From NCBI GenBank assembly GCA_003427395.1, contig BFEA01000143.1:1883262-1906694 (forward strand): a stretch of 23,433 bases of DNA, in the 5' to 3' direction. The translations under genes and the position numbers were made by a program. Below are positions 8,404 to 16,452 of this stretch, one piece after another. Numbering within the stretch: position 1 is the stretch's first letter; every line of letters begins with the position of its first letter. Below the pieces are notes generated by a model. That model saw only the letters and a program-made list of their open reading frames with translations. It was not told where the DNA came from and did not search any database. Source of the stretch: Chara braunii (lineage: Eukaryota > Streptophyta > Charophyceae > Charales > Characeae).

Positions 8404-8464
8404 AGAAAGGGAGGCGAAAGAAGAGGATGGGGAAGAAAGAGAGGGAATCAGGACATTACCTCCG
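8404..8464 (-). pseudogene. Ser/Pro-rich linker between RNase H and the PHD finger, shifted frame
   Basis: The frame that carries RNase H stops at 8465, and the same register contains further stops here. The neighbouring frame is open (Gly-rich start, then a Ser/Pro-rich stretch) and runs into the FCYFC pair, so this is the probable true coding register after a shift near 8465. Confidence 0.5.
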
Positions 8465-9580
8465 TCACCCATTGCCCTTCACCGGCTTCTTGCCACGTGG
8501 AATAACTGCAACTTCTCCGTACTTTGGACCGTTGTTGATGTCCGGGTCCTTCCACGATGTGATCTCTTTTGCTTTTGGTACTTTACCGGGTCGGTGCAGA
8601 CGTGTCAGTCCGTCGGTGTCGCCGTGTCTTTCCGTTTTTCGATGAACAATGTCAAATTCATATTCTTGCAACCGCACCGCCCATCGTCCGATCATGCCCG
8701 TGTAGTTGGTTAGCTTCTTCAGAGCCAACAGAGGTTCATGGTCGGTGACGAGCAGAAACTTCTGACCGTACAAATACGGGTGGAAGTGTTGGATACCCCA
8801 CACTACCGCATAGCATTCTCCTTGTGGCGCGGAATCGTTTCGTCGCTCGTCTGGCACCGTCCGGGAAGCGTACTCAATGACGTGCTCCTTCCCATTGTTT
8901 CCCTTCTGCGCCAGAATGGCAGAAATAGCCTCCGGCCGCCAGTCGGTGATGAGAATAAACTGCCGAGAGGGGTCCGGGCGGATCAGAATCGGGGCCGTGA
9001 CGAGAGCATCCTTCAGGGTCCCGAAGGCCTGGTCGCACTCGTCATCCCAATGAAGGGGTTGTTCTTTTCGCAACAGGTTTGTCGGAGGCCTTGCTATAGC
9101 CGCAAACCCCTTGATGAACCGCCGGTAGTACGGGGCCAGACCCAAGAAGGCTCGAACCTGCGTCAATGAGGTCGGAACCGGGGCCTCCTTGACCGCCGCG
9201 ACTTTTCGAGAGTCCGGCCGCAGGCCTCCACGTGTCACCACATACCCCAAGAACGAGATTTCCGGAAGGAAAAACTCACTGTTTTCCAGCGCAATCTTGA
9301 AACCCGCGTCTCTCAACGCTCCCAACGTCCATTCGATGTGCTGCGCGTGTCCGTGAAACGTGTCCGAGTACACCAGAATGTCGTCCATGTACACAATGAC
9401 ACAAAAGTTGATCATCCCCTGAGTCAGCCGCGTCTTATTGACGAAATTCTGAAAAGTTACATTCATTGCCCGCTGAAACGTGGCAGGCGCATTGCAGATT
9501 CCCATCGGGCACCAAACCCACTGCCACGTGCCTGCAAACAAAACGAAGACGGTCTTGGGCCGATCTTCTTCTTTCACCAA
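8465..9580 (-). CDS. Reverse transcriptase (palm/thumb), connection and RNase H
   Basis: An uninterrupted 371-codon stretch. The RT active site is [11 protein letters not shown] (Y64-M65-D66-D67). [17 protein letters not shown] and the connection motif [16 protein letters not shown] (about 145-160) follow. RNase H shows D213 in [10 protein letters not shown]255 in [11 protein letters not shown]280 in LLVTDHEPL and a final D323 near [10 protein letters not shown], so all four expected acidic residues are visible. Function in the family is copying element RNA to DNA and degrading the RNA strand. The first ~30 residues of the palm and the first catalytic Asp lie upstream in the same frame, beyond this Met, so the Met is not a true start. 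The frame ends at a TGA near a probable frameshift. Confidence 0.92.
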   Translation of the reverse strand: MVKEEDRPKTVFVLFAGTWQWVWCPMGICNAPATFQRAMNVTFQNFVNKTRLTQGMINFCVIVYMDDILVYSDTFHGHAQHIEWTLGALRDAGFKIALENSEFFLPEISFLGYVVTRGGLRPDSRKVAAVKEAPVPTSLTQVRAFLGLAPYYRRFIKGFAAIARPPTNLLRKEQPLHWDDECDQAFGTLKDALVTAPILIRPDPSRQFILITDWRPEAISAILAQKGNNGKEHVIEYASRTVPDERRNDSAPQGECYAVVWGIQHFHPYLYGQKFLLVTDHEPLLALKKLTNYTGMIGRWAVRLQEYEFDIVHRKTERHGDTDGLTRLHRPGKVPKAKEITSWKDPDINNGPKYGEVAVIPRGKKPVKGNG

Positions 9581-9756
9581 GATATGATGAAACCCATGCC
9601 GAATGTCGAACTTGCTGAAGTAGTTAGCACACCTGATCGCATCAAGTAGATCATCAATCCGGGGAAGTCTTTAATCGTGATATGATTCAACTGTCGATAA
9701 TCGATGCATATGCGGACTGACCCGTTCTTTTTAGGAACAACCACAACTGGGAACGA
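9581..9756 (-). pseudogene. Reverse transcriptase N-terminal part with stop and frameshift
   Basis: On the minus strand, after an in-frame TAG (9757-9759), the sequence reads [20 protein letters not shown], a typical RT fingers motif. One base then appears lost in a run of C near 9659-9664, moving the frame to the one that yields [15 protein letters not shown] with the first catalytic Asp. The TAG stands where family members commonly have Trp (the PW of SPW), so a G-to-A change explains it. Confidence 0.85.
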
Positions 9757-11055
9757 CTAGGGACCGGTGGCAGGCTCAATCCATCCATTTGCCTCAAATT
9801 CCCTAATTCGCTGCAAGGCCGTCTTGCGCTCTGTCAACGAGTATCGGTACGGCTTGCAGTGGATCGGGGAATAATTCCCGGTCTGAATCTCATGCGGAAC
9901 GACTGCAGATAATCCAATATCGGCATCGGACACGCTAATCGCCCCTTGATATTCTATTAAAATATCAGCGATCAACCGGTGGATCTCATCAGGTACATAC
10001 TGGGGCACATGCAATTCATATATTTGATCCAAAACCCGAACGTTAACCTGCTTCGTGTGCATACGCCGAGTAGTGTCAGGCGGTGCAGATATAAAAGAGT
10101 GATCCGATCTCCAAGAAAACACAGTGGCCACCATCTGTGCTTCCTCCTCCCTGATCGCTGTATGACTTTCGGGGGTTATCCCGTCACAGATGTCTCGCCA
10201 GGGCACGTTTTTGGGCGAAATCTTGATCCCGAATTCATCGGATCTCGCCTCGATGCGCTGAGGGGGTTCCAAAGAACCTGCTTCAGCTCCCAAACGCAAC
10301 AACTGAACCTCTTTTGCGGGTTGAAGCAGGGATCGAGGTAAGCCAGTGAGATCGCAAAAGGAACGCTTGTCACTATACCGAAGGAGAAGGGGAGATACGC
10401 CTTCGTACAGGGTCCGAGGGGGTTCCAAGGAATCAACCAGCCTCGAAATTTGTACGAGGGGTTCTCCCATGATCAACATGTGAGCATTCCGTGTGGTTAG
10501 ATGCATGGTACGCACAATAGTGCGAGGCGGCGGGTAGTGAATCCGCTGCCGTAATAACCGTGTAACGACTGGGTCGTCATCGTCGTCGCTCCACGCGTCG
10601 TTCGATGATTGGCCTCCGTCCACAGGTGCATCCCAGGAGACCATGCGGAGCGCTCCCTTTGTTTCCGGAGAAAGTTGGGGTACGACCTTAACCGACGTTC
10701 GAAGAGTTAGTCTCATGGGTATTACATACGGCTTTCCCCCGGTATTCTGGAGAATGACCGATCGGCGTTCGAAGTCCAAATTAGCACGCAGCGCCACTAA
10801 TGCAGGAAGCCCGAACAAGACGTCATACGTTTTCACATCCAGTAACACAACATCTCCTAAAGCATGCACTTTTCCCAATCGGAACGCGACATTCGTCATA
10901 CGCCCTACTATCTTGATCTTCTCCTTGTCAGCCGATACGAGCTGGTCCTTCTCGGTTAGCATAATCAAATCATTCTTCCTACCCGCTCTCTTGACTGCTC
11001 GGAGGGATATCGCTAGGACAACCGCTCCCGAATCTATGATCGCACTATACGGCAC
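9757..11055 (-). CDS. Aspartic protease, linker and start of reverse transcriptase
   Basis: A 432-codon frame. D8-S9-G10 in YSAIIDSGAVV is the retropepsin active site. DVLFGLPALVALRANLDF at about 78-95 corresponds to the conserved Leu/Ile-hydrophobic-Gly motif near the protease C terminus. After a long linker (about 105-390) comes YSPIHCKPYRYSLTERKTAL, the usual lead-in to RT. The frame upstream of this Met stays open to a TGA at 11143-11145 and includes WKSAECDIEVWGV, so the protein is continuous with gag and the Met is not a real start. The family role of the protease is polyprotein processing. Confidence 0.9.
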   Translation of the reverse strand: MPYSAIIDSGAVVLAISLRAVKRAGRKNDLIMLTEKDQLVSADKEKIKIVGRMTNVAFRLGKVHALGDVVLLDVKTYDVLFGLPALVALRANLDFERRSVILQNTGGKPYVIPMRLTLRTSVKVVPQLSPETKGALRMVSWDAPVDGGQSSNDAWSDDDDDPVVTRLLRQRIHYPPPRTIVRTMHLTTRNAHMLIMGEPLVQISRLVDSLEPPRTLYEGVSPLLLRYSDKRSFCDLTGLPRSLLQPAKEVQLLRLGAEAGSLEPPQRIEARSDEFGIKISPKNVPWRDICDGITPESHTAIREEEAQMVATVFSWRSDHSFISAPPDTTRRMHTKQVNVRVLDQIYELHVPQYVPDEIHRLIADILIEYQGAISVSDADIGLSAVVPHEIQTGNYSPIHCKPYRYSLTERKTALQRIREFEANGWIEPATGP

Positions 11056-11142
11056 TCCCCAGACTTCAATATCACATTCGGCTGATTTCCACGGAATCGG
11101 CTTGATCCGAAGAAAGTGGTCGTCTTTCTGTATTAATCCGAC

Positions 11143-11967
11143 TCAGATGGGATCAGGGGCGACGTCCGCCTTTTCCTCTGAAGGCGGCGCCTTCGCCTTC
11201 TGATCTTTTGCGCGTGCAAGGGCGAATTGATTCCGGTTCGCTTTGCAATGCTGCATCATTCGTTCGTTCGCCTGTTCCGAGATGGAGAGTAGGTGGCCGA
11301 TCGGGAGAGGGATTCGATGATCCAGTGCTCGAGTGACCTCAAGGACATCGATTTCTCCTGTAACAAAGGTAGGGCCCCCCGTCTCCATTTCGCTCGACGA
11401 AGGCCGCCATTCGGCGTTATCTCTGGACCCGAGTTTCGGTCGAATTGTCCCAATCATTCCCAGCCCCGGGTATCCTAGTGATACGTACTGCTCCAGCGGG
11501 ATAAGCTCAGCTGCTTCCTCACTGGAAATCATCATTCCCATACTTCCCCCCTGATCATCCATCACGACTCCTACATGCCTTGGACCGTTAGCTATGGGAG
11601 CTGCAGGTGCAGGCGCGATCCCGGCTCGAGGCTGCATGGCACGATGGGGGCAATCTCGGGCCAAGTGTCCCGATTGATGACATGTAAAACAGGCATTTGT
11701 CGCGGTCCCGGCTGGCCCCGCTGCCACTTGGGAAGCAACCATGCCTCCCTGTATTGGTGCTCGCACCGCAATGGGTCGCATATTCCGCATCATAGCTTCT
11801 AATCGGGCGTTGTGCTCTCGCTGTTCCTTCTTGCTTTCCTGGATTAGACTAAACAATGTTTTAGTTAGCTCCAAGATAGCAGTAGACTCATTCGTTTTTG
11901 CGGGTGACTCGATGGTGGGTAGCGGTGGAGGTGGCCGAGTTACGTTTGGGGGCGCCATTACCGGGAT
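11143..11967 (-). CDS. Gag C-terminal part with CCHC zinc knuckle
   Basis: In the same frame as the upstream gag, after a TAG at 11968-11970. Numbered from its own Met (11958), C90-FT-C93-HQSG-H98-LARD-C103 is a perfect CCHC zinc knuckle of nucleocapsid type, which binds element RNA. Before it lie a Pro-rich start and a Gln/Glu/Arg-rich helical stretch (about 28-60) that may form a short coiled coil. After it come about 165 residues of undefined gag-pol linker ending at a TGA (11143-11145). Confidence 0.88.
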   Translation of the reverse strand: MPVMAPPNVTRPPPPLPTIESPAKTNESTAILELTKTLFSLIQESKKEQREHNARLEAMMRNMRPIAVRAPIQGGMVASQVAAGPAGTATNACFTCHQSGHLARDCPHRAMQPRAGIAPAPAAPIANGPRHVGVVMDDQGGSMGMMISSEEAAELIPLEQYVSLGYPGLGMIGTIRPKLGSRDNAEWRPSSSEMETGGPTFVTGEIDVLEVTRALDHRIPLPIGHLLSISEQANERMMQHCKANRNQFALARAKDQKAKAPPSEEKADVAPDPI

Positions 11968-12804
11968 CTACCTGTCTATAGTCGCTCCATGGGGTGCGGT
12001 CCTCGGTATTACCTGTTCTACATATGTAACGGGTCCAGCTACGAATCCCATGTTTTCGAATTTGTTTTGTAGTCCGGCCAGTTCCACCCTTGCTTTCACG
12101 AGTTCGGACGGGTCTCCTTCTCTACTGTAATCCTCATTTTCTAAGAAGCTAGCTGCGAACTTCCGCTCCATTTCTTCGGCAGCGTCCATAATTTGTTGTA
12201 GCGTGTGATTAATGGGAGAGAAGTTTTTACGTAGCTTCCCCCGAATCGTTCTGTTACGTAATCCATCAATGAACAGGTCCCGGCCTACCTGCTCGCCTCG
12301 CTCAGTCTTTACAAACATTCGATGAAATCTGTTCCGATACTCGGTAATGGATTCGAGTGGTTTCTGGACTCGATCCTTGATCATATAGAGTGCTTGTTCG
12401 GGGTTAACATAATCGAAGTGGTTCATGAAATCCCGCTCGAATGTGGGAAGATCCACCCATACATAAGTCCTATACCAATGATGGGCGTCTCCCCCCATCC
12501 GCGCAGGGATGTTGATCTGAGCTTCATCGTTCGTATACCGTTGAGCTCGGAGCGTGACCAACCATGCTCCGGCGAGATGGTATGCTGGGTCAAATAAATA
12601 AAGATCCGGTGGAGCCGCAGGGGTTCGCGCAAGCGGGTTAGGCAGTTGATTGGGGATGGCCGCCGCAGCGGCTGCTGCAGCAGCGGCCGCAGCCATGGCG
12701 CCTGCTCGCCTTGTGGCCGATGTTCGACTTCGTGTAGCTACAGGACTACGTCGACGTATATTATCAGCTGGAGGGCGCCTACGTGGAGCTAGATCGCCTC
12801 GCAT
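11968..12804 (-). CDS. Gag N-terminal part (capsid-like domain), stopped by TAG
   Basis: The ATG lies about 47 bp downstream of the primer-binding site. A basic N terminus (many Arg, about 1-33) is followed by a 12-residue Ala run (38-49). The retrotransposon gag core then covers about residues 75-225, with AWLVTLRAQRYTND, AHHWYRTYVWVDLPTFERDF, ITEYRNRFHRMF and LFIDGLRNRTIRGKL. In the family this protein forms the virus-like particle. The TAG at 11968-11970 is followed in the same frame by the rest of gag, so it reads as a nonsense change (CAG to TAG would restore Gln) rather than a natural end; programmed read-through is less likely. Confidence 0.88.
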   Translation of the reverse strand: MRGDLAPRRRPPADNIRRRSPVATRSRTSATRRAGAMAAAAAAAAAAAAIPNQLPNPLARTPAAPPDLYLFDPAYHLAGAWLVTLRAQRYTNDEAQINIPARMGGDAHHWYRTYVWVDLPTFERDFMNHFDYVNPEQALYMIKDRVQKPLESITEYRNRFHRMFVKTERGEQVGRDLFIDGLRNRTIRGKLRKNFSPINHTLQQIMDAAEEMERKFAASFLENEDYSREGDPSELVKARVELAGLQNKFENMGFVAGPVTYVEQVIPRTAPHGATIDR

Positions 12805-12850
12805 TAGCTAGTATTGAGTCTACAGACCCTTATCGCTTAGCCACGTGTCG

Positions 12851-12863
12851 GGCTCCGATACCA
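12851..12863 (-). promoter_or_regulatory. Primer-binding site, initiator-Met-tRNA type
   Basis: The plus strand reads GGCTCCGATACCA, i.e. TGGTATCGGAGCC in the element's direction. This matches the well-known plant gypsy/copia binding site for tRNA-iMet (TGGTATCAGAGCC) with one difference. It abuts the right LTR at its inner edge and fixes the element's orientation. Confidence 0.85.
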
Positions 12864-13033
12864 ACCTCACGCCCGGCGCGGCTTCCTGATCGGAGTGGGA
12901 TGGGGGCCTGGAAGTGCCAGGTCGGAACTGGGATCTTTTGTGGCCGAGTTCAAGGGTCGTGGGCGCAATACTGCCGAAGGGCAGGGCAAGCGCGCAATTA
13001 CCACCTATCTCACCGTTTCGGGTTTGATGGGGA

Positions 13034-13504
13034 TCACTGTAGGGCGGGGGACTGCCACGCATCATGCTTGGAGACTCGAAAGGGGGTCGATCGTTGCGCA
13101 CGCCGCGAGTTATGGGCGCGCTGGTCAAACCGAGGAGCACGCGGGTGGCGCTTGAGTAAACACTCTCTGCACGGTTCAGGCCAATACGCGGCTATGACCC
13201 GCCATGGCACCATTGTGAGCTGGTGATATGGGAGGAGAACAAGGAAGGGCGGGTAATTAGTGGCGGCAACCACGAATCCGGGAGAGGTGTAATATTGTGT
13301 GTAATCCGGTTCGGGGTAGTCTGCTCCGCGCGGATCGTTGGTTATCGCGCGATGGAATTCCCGCTCGCACACTTGGTTTCTTGTGTAATTCGGGAATTTC
13401 GGGTACGCTCCTCGCGTGCGATAGTACTCTCGACGGGATTCCTGGATACAAGGCTCAAAGTATTCCCTGTCCCAAGATGAGCTAGAGCCTGAGGACCGTG
13501 TCAT
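13034..13504 (-). CDS. LTR-internal open frame, right copy (156 aa, unknown)
   Basis: Same start as the left-LTR frame (MTRSSGSSSSWDREYFEP) and open for longer, ending RVSKHDAWQSPALQ. It begins about 1.5 kb into the LTR and ends about 230 bp before the gag ATG, so if transcription starts upstream of it the frame would sit in the leader of the retrotransposon RNA. No domain is recognised. Confidence 0.35.
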   Translation of the reverse strand: MTRSSGSSSSWDREYFEPCIQESRREYYRTRGAYPKFPNYTRNQVCEREFHRAITNDPRGADYPEPDYTQYYTSPGFVVAATNYPPFLVLLPYHQLTMVPWRVIAAYWPEPCRECLLKRHPRAPRFDQRAHNSRRAQRSTPFRVSKHDAWQSPALQ

Positions 13505-13569
13505 CGTTGTGTGCGGTTCTTAGACATGGGTCCTCAGATATGCTCGACGTAATTTTTGGGTCGGGATGA

Positions 13570-13577
13570 TGACGTCA
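13570..13577. promoter_or_regulatory. TGACGTCA palindrome with TATAAA nearby, right LTR
   Basis: The right-LTR counterpart of the octamer at 3187-3194, again followed by TTATAAA. Conservation in both LTRs is expected from their common origin and does not by itself show function. Confidence 0.3.
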
Positions 13578-13916
13578 ATTATAAACTCCAACAGACAATC
13601 TGCATATACACCCAGCGTATGATAGTGGGCAACTAATTCCGTCTACACATCACGATGCAATCAAAACTTCACGAGGTTGTGAGCAACTAATCCCATACAT
13701 AGTGAGGAGCAAAAGGAAACGATGCGCAATCCATCCATTCATCCACGTCGACAAAAGGCAATCAAAAGAAAAGGAAATGCAGGATGAGCCAATTCAGGCG
13801 AAAACCAAATCAGAGATATCGAATCGAAGGATAGGGGGCGGTCGCTCAATCAAAATTTATTACACAGAAGAGAGGGTAAGAGACAAGAAACTGCAAGCCC
13901 ATGTCCACACAACTCA

Positions 13917-13935
13917 CTCTCTCTCTCTCTCTCTC
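13917..13935. repeat. (CT)n microsatellite in right LTR
   Basis: Short CT tract at the position of the longer tract in the left LTR. Confidence 0.85.
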
Positions 13936-14013
13936 CGATGCGGACAGTCCGTCGTCACGCACCAACCCGCGAAGCTGTCACCCCGCTTAACCCTCCTGCA
14001 CCCGTCGGGTTCG

Positions 14014-14128
14014 CCCGTGCCCACAGTCCGTCGTGGCCCACGTCAACCCCGCGCATTCGGCGTCAGCTCGNCCCGTGCCCACAGTCCGTCGTGGCCCACG
14101 TCAACCCCGCGCATTCGGCGTCAGCTCG
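14014..14128. repeat. Exact 57-bp tandem duplication around an N
   Basis: 14014-14070 and 14072-14128 are identical as read, separated by the single n at 14071. The left LTR has only one copy. An uncollapsed contig-end overlap is the most likely cause. Confidence 0.85.
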
Positions 14129-15020
14129 TCGGATCGCCCAACTCCGCCTCTGCTCACCTCTTACTTCGCTCGTGTGCCGATCTCGCATTGCGCAACCCCG
14201 AGCTTCCAGTTTTCTAAGAGAGGAAGTTAATCGCGCAGCCGAAATTTATAGCGTGCATGCATGTGCGAAGAACACGGAATTACAAGGACGTAGATAGATG
14301 GGGGAAAGGGAGTGCCTGCGTTTGCATGGCCGGGCCGCGGCGTGGGGGACGTACCCACTCCACGCATCGATCCGAACATGCAAACGCGGCTACTCAATGT
14401 AGGCAGGGGGGGGGAAAGGAAGAAACGAGGCGGGAAGAAGAAGAAGCAAGAAACAAAAAGATACAGTTACAAAAGTGTGCGCCAAAAATTACAGTTGCAA
14501 AAGGATTAAGGCACCAATCAATCAAGGTTCCGGCGTAGCAGCAGGAAAGAGCGCGCGAGCATGCAGAGCAACGCCCCAGAAAGGCAGAAATTTCAAAATT
14601 CCTAAATTCCTAGCTAGCCTGCCGAAAAGGTCCGAAAAGAAAATCAAAATTCCAAAGGCTGTATGGCTCCGACCAAGATTCGAAAAGAAAATTCAAGAAA
14701 GAAATTCAAAAAGAGACACCGAAATTCCCGCGCGCCCAAAAGTCCGACAGAACAAGATTAAAAGCGAAAGAAAAGAAGAGACGTCAACGTTTGTTAATCG
14801 CGCCCTCGGCGTGCACTCCGCATCCGACCAAGTTTCGCCCCCTTTTCCCTGTGTATTCCCAAATTGTCCCCAACTGTCATCAGGGGCTCGTGCGAGAACG
14901 AAGAAACGACAAAAAGGCGAGGACACACATGCAATTTTCCATCAACCCGTCCAATCGACGTAGGACCCCGCTTAGCACTTCGCGCCGAAAGTCACGCATT
15001 ACAGAAGCTAGTTCGTCACA

Positions 15021-15892
15021 CATCCCCTAAGTTGATTGTGAGAGGTAGCTATGCTTGCGGGGATCCTCCGTGTAGGATTAGAACTAAGGGTAGGTAGGTT
15101 ACTGTAGTGAAAGGTGAACTTGAGAGAAGAGTATAGCTTGGTTTTGAAGGGGGGGAGAAATCCAACCAGTTCACTCGGTTGAGGGTTACGGGCCAGGAGG
15201 CCAACAAAGTTTGTGAGGGGTGAGAGACTGCCGCAGATACCAGGAAACCAATGGGTTCCAACTGGCCGAGGTAGGTAGGTCCCTGACAGAGTTAGTCAGG
15301 TCAGTGAGGTAGGTAGCAGCAGGTAGGGCAGTAGATAGGATAGTAGGGTGTAGGCTAAAGAAGGGTCGTCTTAGGGAAGGGTCTTAGAAGCAGTTAGTAT
15401 GCAGTCAGGAATCAGGATATTTTATTCATTACGAGATGTGAGAAACAAAAGGTGAGCTTAGTGATGCTCTCAGTGAGTTACTCTGGGTTGAATTGTGAGG
15501 TCCCTGGCCTCATTTGATATTGTTAAATCGAAATGAACTAGCTCCGGGTCACAGGGAGGGAGAGAGAGAGAGCGTTGGGCCAAACAGAGAGTGAGAGTCA
15601 GAGATCCGCTTGGACTGCTCCAGAGAATGAGATGGAGATGCGGTCCCAAGAACGAGAGACAGCTGGGGTTCACACACACATTGTGACATTGCAAGGTCCG
15701 TGAGAGTAAAGTCGGCCACTTTTCTCAGGGGTGTCTCTAACTCTGGGGCCTGGACGATGTGGTGAGTCCTTATCCATCAGTCAAATGCATCCTGGGCAAA
15801 CTGTCCGGGTTCCACCTCCTGATGAGTCGGTGAAAGTCCCACGAAACAGTCTGGCACAGTCATGCTTCTTTTGAGTGTATAGCGAATCTGAC
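15021..15892. other. Right flank of the retrotransposon, no convincing gene
   Basis: Begins with CATC, the duplicated target. About 15245-15355 is rich in degenerate GGTAGGTAG units, with no fixed period. A short GA tract is near 15558-15574. Open frames are short and without motifs. The segment around 15047-15145 resembles 22087-22190. Confidence 0.5.
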
Positions 15893-15938
15893 AACACACA
15901 CACACACACAACACACACAACACACACAACACACACAG
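15893..15938. repeat. (AC)n microsatellite, interrupted
   Basis: CA dinucleotides broken regularly by AACACAC units. Minus-strand frames crossing it give a Cys-Val run that is translated repeat, not a gene. Confidence 0.9.
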
Positions 15939-16011
15939 ATCCTGCAGCAGCTGAATGCCCTTGCGTCGGACCGATCCTCCCTGTCGTCATCTGCCCATAG
16001 AGAAGGAATAA

Positions 16012-16452
16012 ATACTGAGGAAGCCCAAGAAAAATGCTCCGTGCCCGGTGTGCCGCTTTGTGAATCATGACCTGCCGCCGCTGCTGGAGATTCAACTAGC
16101 ATGTCGTTCGCATGCCTTGTGCCGAGAGGATTATGAAGGCATAGTCCATGCAAGTTTTTGCTTCCATACGTACGATGACAGTCGGTACTGCTCTCATGTG
16201 CGCATTGTGCGGCACCCCGAAATGTCATGTCCAATTTGTAGACAGGGGCTGGAACGGCAATGCCTCTATAATTGTGGTCTACGTGCCTCTGTGTTCGGAA
16301 TCCTAGCATGTACGAGCCATGTAGACTGTGACATCTGTCTGCGCCTTGCCATTCTATGCAGCAACCGTGACTGCGAAAATTGGATGTGGTGCTTCCATAG
16401 CCCACACCTGAACTGGTCCTGTCTGGTCGGTAGGGGTGGCCACTTGCCATAG
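16012..16452 (+). CDS. Cys-rich frame with two RING-like zinc-finger units (exon or fragment)
   Basis: Open from just after a TAA (16009-16011) to TAG, without an upstream ATG, so it is either an exon or a gene remnant. The first unit is CPVCR, then C-x2-H-x2-C (ACRSHALC) followed by CPICR. The second unit starts with that CPIC and continues to ACTSHVDCDIC (C-x2-H-x2-C-x2-C) and LCSNRDC. The repeated LAC-x-SH-x2-C shape suggests an internal duplication of a RING-like or related zinc-binding module. RING domains commonly act in E3 ubiquitin ligases; that role is not shown here. An opposing 196-codon minus frame (15860-16450) lacks such a pattern and runs into the AC repeat, so the plus strand is preferred. 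Confidence 0.4.
   Translation: MLRKPKKNAPCPVCRFVNHDLPPLLEIQLACRSHALCREDYEGIVHASFCFHTYDDSRYCSHVRIVRHPEMSCPICRQGLERQCLYNCGLRASVFGILACTSHVDCDICLRLAILCSNRDCENWMWCFHSPHLNWSCLVGRGGHLP

Larger units (their letters stand above)
2424..15020 (-). mobile_element. Full-length Ty3/gypsy-type LTR retrotransposon (degenerate)
   Basis: A 12.6-kb element on the minus strand with two long LTRs, a tRNA-primed binding site, gag, and pol in the order protease, reverse transcriptase, RNase H, integrase. This order, with integrase last, defines the Ty3/gypsy superfamily as against copia. CATC flanks both ends, although the base beside it differs, so only 4 bp of duplication are supported. The LTRs differ by small changes: I counted about 11 in a ~235-bp stretch around 3121-3355 versus 13501-13734. 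They also differ by indels, so the insertion is not brand new. Five in-frame TAG/TGA codons and several frameshifts break the coding frame. No chromodomain is visible after integrase. About 2 kb of extra open frames lie between integrase and the left LTR. Confidence 0.95.
12863..15020 (-). repeat. Right LTR (5' LTR of the minus-strand element)
   Basis: Homologous to 2435-4615 and ending CGTCACA like the left LTR. The first ~11 bases expected at its inner edge (TGTGACGCCCA in the left copy) are missing, so the homology begins straight at the primer-binding site. It also lacks about 48 bp near 12918 and has a short CT tract. A 57-bp block is exactly doubled around an unresolved base at 14071. 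Confidence 0.93.

Noticed and set aside
11968-11970. Programmed stop read-through between two gag halves
   Set aside because: Four more in-frame stops and several frameshifts in the same element make nonsense decay simpler; the stop also lies before the zinc knuckle rather than at the gag-pol boundary.
15860-16450. 196-codon minus-strand frame opposite the Cys-rich plus frame
   Set aside because: It lacks a recognisable pattern, runs into the AC microsatellite as a Cys-Val run, and competes with a plus-strand frame that shows repeated Cys/His spacing.
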